11,927 nt of DNA from Candidatus Poseidoniaceae archaeon (lineage in GTDB: Archaea > Thermoplasmatota > Poseidoniia > Poseidoniales > Poseidoniaceae): NCBI GenBank assembly GCA_028822955.1, contig JAPKCL010000050.1, positions 1-11,927 of the forward strand, given 5' to 3'. Positions within the stretch are counted from its first letter, which is position 1. Each line of letters begins with the position of its first letter. A program made the translations under genes and the position numbers. The notes beneath the pieces were generated by a model. That model was not told the origin of the DNA. It searched no databases and saw nothing but the letters and a program-made list of their open reading frames with translations. Below are positions 6,595-11,927 of this stretch, piece after piece.

Positions 6595-7428
6595 ATGCCT
6601 AAATCTCTTCTTTCTATTCAAGGTGTAACCAAAAACTTCGCTGAAGTTAAAGCGTTACATGAGATTAATTTGGAGATTTATTCCGGTCAAATTGTCGGCC
6701 TCGTAGGAAGTAATGGCGCTGGAAAAACAACCTTGCTTCGACTCATGGCTGGAGTCTACAAACCTTCGAATGGTACTGTTAACCTTAGCAATGGAGAGTC
6801 TGTTACAACAATGCGGCATGAACTTGGCGTTGTTCCTGAATCAACTGGATTGTATTCACGGCTAACAGCATGGGAAAACATTCGATACCACAGTCGCATG
6901 CATGGCATTCCAGATTCAATTTCTTGGGCGCGAACTGAGAAGTTCGCAGAACACCTAGACATGAAAGATAGTTTAAGTCGACATACCAAAGGGTTCTCTC
7001 GAGGTATGAAGCAAAAAACTGCGTTATTGAGGGCATTAGCTCACGGACCGAACATACTCTTACTTGATGAGCCAACTGCTGGATTAGATATAACAAGTGC
7101 ACGAACTGTACGAGCACTGGTTCGACAACTACGTGATGAAGGTGGCACCGTGATTTATTCCACTCATCAACTTGCTGAGGCACAACAAGTATGTGATCGA
7201 ATAGTGATCATTCACAATGGTGAAATTCGTGCAGATGGTTCCCCTTCAAAACTCTTGGAAGATACAGGGACCGTATCGCTTGAAGAAGCATATGTTTCTC
7301 TTACCCAAGACCAAGCGAGAACACGTGAAGAAGACAATGACAAGGAAAGTGCATTCAGTGGCTGGTGGCGTCGTTTATTCACCCCCCGAACTCCGAAAAC
7401 TACGCGTGAGGTGATGGAAAGTGAGTGA
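6595..7428 (+). CDS. ABC transporter ATP-binding protein, NatA/ABC-2 exporter type
   Basis: Cytoplasmic ATPase that drives the membrane partner encoded immediately downstream. The 277-residue protein has Walker A GSNGAGKTT (38-46), a NatA-type Q-loop region VVPESTGLYSRLT with Glu82 at the usual Gln place, signature FSRGMKQK (134-141), Walker B LLLDEP with D158/E159, the D-loop GLD and switch His191 (STHQ). These variants are normal in the NatA/multidrug ABC-2 branch, so it should be active. The last 40 or so residues (after about 235) form a charged, Trp/Arg-containing tail outside the ATPase fold. ATG 6595 is preferred because GAGGGA stands 4 nt before it; the upstream in-frame GTG at 6583 overlaps the previous stop. 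The substrate cannot be read from the sequence; Na+ efflux, drug or lipid export are all possible. Confidence 0.93.
   Translation: MPKSLLSIQGVTKNFAEVKALHEINLEIYSGQIVGLVGSNGAGKTTLLRLMAGVYKPSNGTVNLSNGESVTTMRHELGVVPESTGLYSRLTAWENIRYHSRMHGIPDSISWARTEKFAEHLDMKDSLSRHTKGFSRGMKQKTALLRALAHGPNILLLDEPTAGLDITSARTVRALVRQLRDEGGTVIYSTHQLAEAQQVCDRIVIIHNGEIRADGSPSKLLEDTGTVSLEEAYVSLTQDQARTREEDNDKESAFSGWWRRLFTPRTPKTTREVMESE
7408..7415 (+). promoter_or_regulatory. Shine-Dalgarno site GAGGTGAT for the permease GTG start
   Basis: GAGGTGAT lies inside the 3' end of the ATPase gene, 5 nt before the GTG at 7421, and decides this start in spite of the 8-nt overlap with the ATPase gene. Confidence 0.65.
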
Positions 7429-8641
7429 AGGTAGTTTCTTGCGAGTACGCGCTATTGCAAAGAAAGAAGTTGTTGAGTTCACTCGCGACTGGCGAACTAT
7501 AATCGCTATTATCGTCATTCCACTGCTGATGTTTCCGCTTTTGTTTATTCTCTTCCCAGTCTTACTGCAATCAGAAGCTGCTGAACTTGACGCACTTGAA
7601 CTATCGATTGTAATTCAGACGGACGGCTTACCCGAGAATCTCGCAGAGAATATATCGCTTAGTAGCATTAATTACACCATTGAATTATTACCGAATTTGA
7701 CGAGTTTATCTGAACCAGGCAAAGATATTGAACGTGTGAGAAACAGTTCGACAGATGCTGTATTGCGATTTGAATCGAATGATGATGTATGGGGGTATGC
7801 GATTCTGCACCTCTCGACTTCAGAACGTTCAACTGAAGCAAGGTATCGGCTCCTTACCACTCTTTCGGAATGGGAGGATTCTGAAGTCCGTGAGCGTATT
7901 GAGCTTGGAGGTTTAGATGTGAATACGACACTTGACCCCTTGCGATGGGATGGTGAAATCTCTGCTGGCGATGTGGCAACCTCTGGGGAACAATCTGGAA
8001 TGATTCTCTCGTTGTTCATCCCGTTAGTCTTGGCCATTTGGACCTACTCGAGTGCGATTCAACCATCGATTGATATGACTGCTGGGGAAAGAGAGCGTGG
8101 TACACTCGAAGCATTACTCTGCCTCCCATGCACGCGTATGGAACTCTTAATGGGCAAATGGCTCGCTGTTGCCACCATTACAGGTGTAGGGGTGCTGTTA
8201 CAGATCTTTGGTCTTCTGTTTGCAATAGGGTATCTTGCATCCTCAAGTTTCATTGGGGTACCACAACTTTCTATGGTTTCAATCGGGCTGATTGTTCTAT
8301 CAATCATGCTCTTTGCAATCATGGTTGTAGCCTTTGAGTTGGCATTGGCTATGCGTTCACACAGTGTGAAGGAAGCGGGTTCAATATTAGCTCCAGCCCT
8401 CATGTTGATTCTCTTCCCAGCATTGTTCACTCAAGTCATTAACTTAGATGGGATTGAAGGGTTTTGGTTTGCTATACCGGTTGTGAATATTCTTCTTGCA
8501 TTGCGTGAACTGTTGATGAACCGAGTCATCACCGAACACGTTCTGATTTGGGCATTCTCATCTGTGGTGTATGCGAGTCTAGCAGCCTACTATGCGTCTC
8601 GACAGTTCAATCGAGAAGACATTGTAACCTCATTGAGTTAA
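7421..8641 (+). CDS. ABC-2 type permease, NatB-like
   Basis: Membrane subunit of the exporter encoded with the upstream ATPase, 406 residues. The layout is typical of NatB/ABC-2 permeases: a short cytoplasmic N-terminus (RAIAKKEVVEFTRDWRT), a first membrane helix at about 26-50, a large extracytoplasmic domain at about 51-190 that is rich in Ser, Glu and Asp, then five or six further hydrophobic helices (about 192-212, 245-272, 280-310, 320-343, 348-365 and 372-390). The cytoplasmic coupling motif AGERERGTLEALLCLP lies between helices 2 and 3 and is diagnostic for this family. The start is GTG with a good upstream GAGGTGAT. The stop interlocks with that of the convergent aminotransferase gene, leaving no intergenic terminator. 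Confidence 0.92.
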   Translation: MSEGSFLRVRAIAKKEVVEFTRDWRTIIAIIVIPLLMFPLLFILFPVLLQSEAAELDALELSIVIQTDGLPENLAENISLSSINYTIELLPNLTSLSEPGKDIERVRNSSTDAVLRFESNDDVWGYAILHLSTSERSTEARYRLLTTLSEWEDSEVRERIELGGLDVNTTLDPLRWDGEISAGDVATSGEQSGMILSLFIPLVLAIWTYSSAIQPSIDMTAGERERGTLEALLCLPCTRMELLMGKWLAVATITGVGVLLQIFGLLFAIGYLASSSFIGVPQLSMVSIGLIVLSIMLFAIMVVAFELALAMRSHSVKEAGSILAPALMLILFPALFTQVINLDGIEGFWFAIPVVNILLALRELLMNRVITEHVLIWAFSSVVYASLAAYYASRQFNREDIVTSLS

Positions 8642-10131
8642 GAGAAGTGATGGAAAGATGCTCGAACGACATCAATAATTGCATCAATTTCAGCCGAAGT
8701 AATGCCGAAGTGGGGCGTAAATCGAAGGGCATTCGTGCCCCCATGAATGACACCAAGTCCATGCTTTCTACACCATGTTTCGACAGCATCAAATCCAACG
8801 ACTGGGTACTTGTGTGGTTCAAGTTCAGCACTCAACAGCAATCCAGTGCCCTGGACGTGGGTTATGATGCCAGGCATTTCAATGGCTAGCAGTTTTAGTT
8901 TCTCAACAAATTCTGCACCTCTATCGTGAATATTCGCACGCAACTCCGGAGTAATTTGCTCAAGTACTGCACATGCAGTTTCAAGAGCTCGAGGATTTGT
9001 TGTCATTGTATTTCCGTAAATCCCAACAACATAATTTTCTGATGCTCTCTGGTTGAGTCCGAGCACTGATAGCGGGTATTGGCCAGCATTAAGCGCCTTT
9101 GACCACGTTTCCAAATCAGGACACTCAGCGTCTTGGAACCCATCATAGTCGATGATTGAAAGACAGCCTTGCCCTCGGATTCCTGCTTGGATGGAATCCA
9201 CGAGTAACATCGAGCCATGTTCAAGAGTAAGGCGACGGGCAGCATCATAGAAATCACGCTCAACACAGGAGCCTGGATTTCCTTCACCCTGAACTGGTTC
9301 AATTGCCATGAGTTCGATAAAGTGCCCATCTGCTTCGGCTTTTGCATATGCCGACTCAAGTGCAGGAACGTTGTTGGCTGGGACGAGAATTAAATTATTA
9401 CGGTTTCTGAATGTTGCGAGATGTTTATCATATGCAGATTTACAGGAATGTGAAATTTGGGCAGGTCGGTCAGTACGGCCATGGAATGCCTTTTCAACAG
9501 CCATGAGCATGATTTCTTTGCCTTCGTGGCGGCCACCAGGGCCGGTCATTTTACGAGCATTGACGTCAGCAATTCGCAGACTAACAGTTACAGATTCGGA
9601 CCCACTGTTCATACAAATAAAGCGAGTAAAAGGGCAGGAACCTCGTGTGTGACCGAGTTCACTTTGCAGTCGCGTTGCAAGACGCTTATGGCTGTAAGAA
9701 GGGGTCATGACATTGGCCATCACCCAGTTTTCAGACATAGCAGAAATAACAGCGCTAGGTCCGTGACCGCTACCAAGCATTCCATAGCCACCGTTGTCAT
9801 GAAGAACCGCTCCATGTGCAGTGATGATCCAAGGACCACGTGCGGCAAGGGCAACATAGGGATTAACTGTAGCAGGGGCATAAAAGTTGATGAAATCAGA
9901 TTGAAGTTCCTTGACTAAATCAGATTCTGAAAGTTTCATTAAATTACTGCCGAATTCATCTTCGAGTATGCTTCTTCGGGAGACTGCTTCAGTAATTGCC
10001 ATACCCAAAGTTGTGTCTGTGGAAAGAAACTGATGAATGACTTCATCTGTCAAACCGATGGTATCACGATGACCCGAGAGGCTTCGAATATTTTCAAGAT
10101 GGGCGAAAACATCTGCAGCATGTTGAGGCAT
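8638..10131 (-). CDS. Class III PLP-dependent aminotransferase, substrate unassigned
   Basis: A fold-type I aminotransferase of 497 residues. The catalytic lysine is K345 in TWSKALNAGQYPLS; the aspartate that contacts the PLP pyridine nitrogen is D312 in LLVDSIQAG. A phosphate-binding region NSGSES, the strand VEKAFHGRTDRP and IEPVQGEGNPG match the class III order. Two things are unusual. The motif after the catalytic Asp is DSIQAGIR rather than the DEVQTG-type motif of ornithine, GABA or lysine aminotransferases, and about 85 extra residues precede the first core segment FINFYAPATVNPY. This suggests a separate clade whose substrate I cannot name. The ATG at 10131 is used; a TTG directly before it (10134) is the alternative, and only a weak GTGAG lies upstream. 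It is divergent from the RHH/folE operon and overlaps the ABC permease stop. Confidence 0.9.
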   Translation of the reverse strand: MPQHAADVFAHLENIRSLSGHRDTIGLTDEVIHQFLSTDTTLGMAITEAVSRRSILEDEFGSNLMKLSESDLVKELQSDFINFYAPATVNPYVALAARGPWIITAHGAVLHDNGGYGMLGSGHGPSAVISAMSENWVMANVMTPSYSHKRLATRLQSELGHTRGSCPFTRFICMNSGSESVTVSLRIADVNARKMTGPGGRHEGKEIMLMAVEKAFHGRTDRPAQISHSCKSAYDKHLATFRNRNNLILVPANNVPALESAYAKAEADGHFIELMAIEPVQGEGNPGSCVERDFYDAARRLTLEHGSMLLVDSIQAGIRGQGCLSIIDYDGFQDAECPDLETWSKALNAGQYPLSVLGLNQRASENYVVGIYGNTMTTNPRALETACAVLEQITPELRANIHDRGAEFVEKLKLLAIEMPGIITHVQGTGLLLSAELEPHKYPVVGFDAVETWCRKHGLGVIHGGTNALRFTPHFGITSAEIDAIIDVVRASFHHFS

Positions 10132-10173
10132 CAATCAATTGGTACTCACGGTGTTCTTTGAACGTTCGCTTCA

Positions 10174-10189
10174 AAATTGCTGACAATTT
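10174..10189. repeat. Inverted repeat AAATTG-n4-CAATTT
   Basis: A perfect 6-bp dyad with a 4-nt centre lies in the divergent intergenic region, between the aminotransferase start and the RHH operator-like dyads. It overlaps the region where the aminotransferase transcript may begin. A regulatory role is possible but rests on position only; a 6-bp A/T-rich dyad can arise by chance. Confidence 0.35.
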
Positions 10190-10190
10190 G

Positions 10191-10200
10191 CCAAATATGA
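10191..10200 (-). promoter_or_regulatory. Possible TATA element for the aminotransferase gene
   Basis: On the minus strand, TCATATTTGG is TATA-like. Transcription would start about 26 nt downstream, near 10170, giving a 5' leader of some 38 nt before the ATG at 10131. No better A/T-rich element is seen closer to the gene. Confidence 0.3.
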
Positions 10201-10220
10201 GTGTTGACATCTCTGCAAGT

Positions 10221-10247
10221 AATACCAGGGTATTCGCCTACGAATAC
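10221..10247. promoter_or_regulatory. Stacked dyads, candidate operator of the RHH regulator
   Basis: Two inverted repeats share a half-site: AATACC-AG-GGTATT (10221-10234) and GTATTCG-CCTA-CGAATAC (10230-10247). Together they give three AATAC/GTATT half-sites within 27 bp, ending directly against and partly inside the TATA box of the RHH gene. Ribbon-helix-helix repressors typically bind such short repeated half-sites as adjacent dimers, and this position would block TBP/TFB. That makes autoregulation a reasonable inference; the sequence itself shows only the dyads and their position. Confidence 0.5.
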
Positions 10248-10254
10248 TTATATG
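10247..10254 (+). promoter_or_regulatory. TATA box for the RHH-folE-queE-queC operon, leaderless start
   Basis: CTTATATG is a good archaeal TATA box, and its centre lies about 26 nt before the ATG at 10276. That is the normal TATA-to-transcription-start distance, so the transcript should begin at or beside the start codon and be leaderless; in agreement, no Shine-Dalgarno site precedes that ATG. The purine-rich CGAATA just upstream is where a BRE would sit. Confidence 0.6.
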
Positions 10255-10275
10255 CTCTGTGCCGAACCATGTAAT

Positions 10276-10437
10276 ATGCCGAAAATCTCCTTGGACATGC
10301 CTGCGGAATTGGTCGAAGACCTGCGCAAGCATGTTGGAGACCAACATAAGTTTGTGAGTCTGGCGGATGCAGTCCGTACTGCATGCCGTAAACTCCTCGA
10401 CCAGTTGGATGAGATTGACGCTCGGCATGGAAGGTAG
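10276..10437 (+). CDS. Ribbon-helix-helix (CopG/Arc-like) DNA-binding regulator
   Basis: A 53-residue protein made up of one RHH fold. The ribbon strand is PKISLDMP (2-9), helix A AELVEDLRKHVGD (10-22), a linker with KFVSLAD, and helix B ADAVRTACRKLLDQLDEID. Such proteins form dimers whose paired strands insert into the major groove; residues alternating along the strand (K3, S5, D7) would face DNA. I start at ATG 10276 since the longer reading from GTG 10201 would put the TATA box and dyads inside the coding region. The stop overlaps the first possible folE start (GTG 10437), so it is the first gene of the preQ0 operon. Likely role: local repressor, perhaps of its own operon. An antitoxin is less likely because a metabolic gene, not a toxin, follows. 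Confidence 0.82.
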   Translation: MPKISLDMPAELVEDLRKHVGDQHKFVSLADAVRTACRKLLDQLDEIDARHGR

Positions 10438-10445
10438 TGAATCAT

Positions 10446-11015
10446 ATGGTGACAACAGAAGAAGCAGAAAACGCAGTGAAGATATTGCTTGAGTACCTCG
10501 AGGGAGATGCACAACGTGAAGGATTAGAAAAGACACCACGACGAGTTATTGAATCATGGGGGGAAATATTTTCTGGATACAATACCGATACAGAAGAACT
10601 TCTCCAATCGACATTTAATGGCGAAGGATATGACGGGATAGTCCTCCTTCGTGATATTGAATTCCACTCGACATGTGAGCATCATTTACAGCCCTTTAGC
10701 GGGCGAGCGCACATTGCATACATTCCTGTTGATCGTATTGTTGGTATCAGTAAATTAGCTCGAATAGTCGATGCCCACGCTCATCGATTGCAAAATCAAG
10801 AACGTATTACAAAAGGCATCGCCGATGATCTTGAAAAGCATCTCAACCCACTTGGTGCAGCAGTAATTCTTGAAGCGTCGCATGGATGTATGCGTTGTCG
10901 TGGTGTACGCAAGCAAAACGCAGTCATGACAACATCTGCAATGCGCGGCGTATTTTTCGATAAGGCTGAACCACGTCAAGAACTTATGCAACTCATTCAA
11001 TCACGGCCACTCTAA
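10446..11015 (+). CDS. folE: GTP cyclohydrolase I (type I, FolE)
   Basis: Zinc enzyme that opens and rearranges GTP to 7,8-dihydroneopterin triphosphate, the entry step for both folate/pterin and 7-deazaguanine synthesis. The 189-residue protein has the usual length and order: an N-terminal helical part with GLEKTPRRVIESW, then STCEHHLQPFSGRAHIAYIP with zinc ligands C77 and H80, GISKLARIVDAHAHRLQNQERIT, and HGCMRCRGVRKQNAVMTTSAMRG with zinc ligand C148. ATG 10446 has GTGA 5 nt upstream; the GTG at 10437 is an alternative adding three residues. This is the bacterial/eukaryotic FolE family, whereas many archaea use the unrelated MptA (FolE2). Its position with queE and queC points to preQ0/archaeosine synthesis as its main role. 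Confidence 0.96.
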   Translation: MVTTEEAENAVKILLEYLEGDAQREGLEKTPRRVIESWGEIFSGYNTDTEELLQSTFNGEGYDGIVLLRDIEFHSTCEHHLQPFSGRAHIAYIPVDRIVGISKLARIVDAHAHRLQNQERITKGIADDLEKHLNPLGAAVILEASHGCMRCRGVRKQNAVMTTSAMRGVFFDKAEPRQELMQLIQSRPL

Positions 11016-11022
11016 GGTGATC
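11014..11022 (+). promoter_or_regulatory. Full-length Shine-Dalgarno site AAGGTGATC
   Basis: AAGGTGATC begins in the folE stop codon TAA (11013-11015) and ends 2 nt before the queE ATG; its GGTGA core is 4 nt from it. It is the longest match in the window to the expected 16S 3' end and indicates folE-queE translational coupling. Confidence 0.7.
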
Positions 11023-11024
11023 TC

Positions 11025-11684
11025 ATGACCATCACTTCATGTAAAATATCGGGTGAACACCCCGTTGATTCTGCTTCAGACTTAGGGGCTGTGTACAAGA
11101 TTGTTGAAATCTTTCATTCAGTACAAGGAGAAGGCGTACATGCAGGAATACCGCATGTGTTCATCCGTTTTGGAAAATGTAACCTCCAATGCGAATGGTG
11201 TGATACTGACTTTGAAACCTTTGATGAAATGTCAGCAATTGACATATTAGGTGAAGTAATGAAATATCCCACAAAGAGAATTATTTTCACTGGTGGAGAA
11301 CCAATGCTGAATGATTTGTGGCCACTCCAACGTTTGTTTAAATCAAGGGGATACCAGCTTTCATGTGAATCGAATGGAACGATTGAGATTCCAGAAGATT
11401 TACTCGACTGGATCTGTATATCTCCTAAAGACCAAATGTACCCCCAAGTGAAAATCCGTCAACGAACGGGAGACGAATTAAAATGCGTCTATGTAGGGCA
11501 AGATTTGTCACTCTATGATGAATTGCTGGACGGCTTTACACACCACTTTTTGCAACCCTGTTATATCGATTCAGAAAGCATCGAATGGAATGGTAAAAAT
11601 TTCGCAATGACTGAGTCCATAGTAAAACAATCACCTCCTTGGCGTTTGAGTCTTCAGACCCATAAGTGGATGGGGGTGGACTGA
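11025..11684 (+). CDS. queE: 7-carboxy-7-deazaguanine synthase (QueE), radical SAM
   Basis: Converts 6-carboxy-tetrahydropterin to 7-carboxy-7-deazaguanine by a radical SAM mechanism, the third step to preQ0. The 219-residue protein has the family start FHSVQGEGVHAGIPHVFIRF (about 27-46), then the cluster motif CNLQCEWC with C52, C56 and C59 binding the [4Fe-4S] cluster in the standard CX3CX2C spacing, followed by the DTDF turn. The SAM-binding GGEP is at 90-93, the substrate region SPKD lies after the CESNGT segment, DELKCVY follows, and FLQPC is near the C-terminus. It is translated from an optimal GGTGATC site and its stop directly touches the queC ATG. QueD, which supplies its substrate, is not between folE and queE. 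Confidence 0.95.
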   Translation: MTITSCKISGEHPVDSASDLGAVYKIVEIFHSVQGEGVHAGIPHVFIRFGKCNLQCEWCDTDFETFDEMSAIDILGEVMKYPTKRIIFTGGEPMLNDLWPLQRLFKSRGYQLSCESNGTIEIPEDLLDWICISPKDQMYPQVKIRQRTGDELKCVYVGQDLSLYDELLDGFTHHFLQPCYIDSESIEWNGKNFAMTESIVKQSPPWRLSLQTHKWMGVD

Positions 11685-11927
11685 ATGAAGCGAGCGATCA
11701 TGGCCCTCTCCGGTGGAATGGATTCTACCGCACTCTTAATGCGACTCTTGGCTAATCAATACAAAGTGGATTGTATTTCTTACAATTACGGTCAAAAACA
11801 CAGTGTTGAGTTAGAACGTGCGCAATTAAATATTCAGTATCTTGAATCAAAAGGATTCGTGATTGAACATAAAATAATAGATCTTTCAAGTGCAATGGGT
11901 GCGTTTGAAAGTTCACTCCTCCAGGGT
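11685..11927 (+). CDS. queC: 7-cyano-7-deazaguanine synthase (QueC), N-terminal part
   Basis: ATP-dependent enzyme that turns 7-carboxy-7-deazaguanine into preQ0 (nitrile formation). The 81 codons present have the PP-loop SGGMDST (9-15) that binds ATP phosphates, and the QueC-typical SYNYGQKHSVELERA (about 32-46). The frame is open to the window edge, so about two thirds of the protein, including its C-terminal zinc site, lies outside. The ATG follows the queE TGA with no gap, and a GGTGGA Shine-Dalgarno site inside queE lies 4 nt upstream. In archaea preQ0 is placed into tRNA position 15 by TgtA and converted to archaeosine. Confidence 0.94.
   Translation, partial: MKRAIMALSGGMDSTALLMRLLANQYKVDCISYNYGQKHSVELERAQLNIQYLESKGFVIEHKIIDLSSAMGAFESSLLQG

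Noticed and set aside
6838..7026. ABC ATPase as degenerate because of Glu82 in the Q-loop and the SRGM signature
   Set aside because: Both variants are usual in NatA/ABC-2 exporters, and Walker A, Walker B and the switch His are intact.
8059..8430. Minus-strand frame of 123 codons inside the permease gene
   Set aside because: Antisense to the membrane helices and the GERERG motif of the permease; low-information composition and no start signal.
9457..9918. Plus-strand frame of 153 codons antisense to the aminotransferase
   Set aside because: The aminotransferase motifs on the other strand cover the same bases; this product resembles nothing and has no ribosome site.
10230..10247. GTATTCG dyad as an intrinsic terminator hairpin for a transcript entering from the left
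   Set aside because: No T run follows the stem, no plus-strand gene precedes it, and its contact with the TATA box fits an operator better.
10201..10275. Upstream 25-codon extension of the RHH protein from GTG 10201
   Set aside because: It would place the TATA box and dyads within coding sequence; the RHH ribbon starts right after ATG 10276.
10201..10437. RHH protein as antitoxin of a toxin-antitoxin pair
   Set aside because: The downstream partner is a complete folE gene, and no small toxin-like frame (RelE, PIN or MazF type) is adjacent on either side.
1..11927. CRISPR array, tRNA, rRNA, insertion sequence or prophage
   Set aside because: I read the intergenic stretches on both strands and saw no regularly spaced repeats, cloverleaf-like segments, transposase motifs or phage genes; the gaps are too short for most of these.

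Overview
The window looks like a piece of a mesophilic euryarchaeal chromosome, most likely a planktonic Marine Group II (Poseidoniales) or related Thermoplasmata-lineage genome; this is inferred from gene content and style, not from a search. Supporting points: a stand-alone archaeal-type Kae1 protein, a TATA box about 26 nt ahead of an apparently leaderless gene, Shine-Dalgarno sites of the GGTGATC type, a methylmalonyl-CoA mutase catalytic subunit encoded without its cobalamin domain, preQ0 (archaeosine precursor) genes, and very compact spacing. There is no gene-free stretch above 300 bases, and I see no tRNA, rRNA, CRISPR array or insertion sequence.

Layout. (1) Left end, minus strand: imidazolonepropionase (hutI, 329-1603), followed downstream by the start of a small ABM/dimeric alpha-beta barrel protein that runs off the left edge. 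(2) 1662-8641, plus strand: one dense gene train. It holds kae1 (tRNA t6A modification), an unrecognised highly charged protein whose first codons seem shifted out of frame, a SlyD-like FKBP isomerase, methylmalonyl-CoA mutase large subunit, methylmalonyl-CoA epimerase, an unrecognised 119-residue protein, and a NatAB-like ABC exporter pair (ATPase plus permease). (3) 8638-10131, minus strand: a class III (fold type I) PLP aminotransferase that converges on the permease with interlocked stop codons. (4) 10132-10275: a 144-nt divergent promoter region with stacked dyads and a TATA box. (5) 10276 to the right edge, plus strand: a 53-residue ribbon-helix-helix regulator, folE, queE and the first 81 codons of queC.

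How the genes work together. Mutase and epimerase are successive steps linking propionyl-CoA catabolism to succinyl-CoA; the cobalamin-binding mutase subunit must be encoded elsewhere. FolE, QueE and QueC are three of the four enzymes that turn GTP into preQ0, the precursor of archaeosine in tRNA; QueD is not in the window. Together with Kae1, two tRNA-modification pathways are represented. HutI belongs to histidine degradation but has no other hut gene beside it here.

Most worth a second look: the operator-like dyads in front of the RHH gene that opens the preQ0 operon; the apparent one-base indel in a G run at the start of the charged protein; the Gln-Gln replacement of the usual His-His metal site in the epimerase; and the aminotransferase with a non-standard active-site motif. 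I found no clear evidence of a wholly new multi-gene system.
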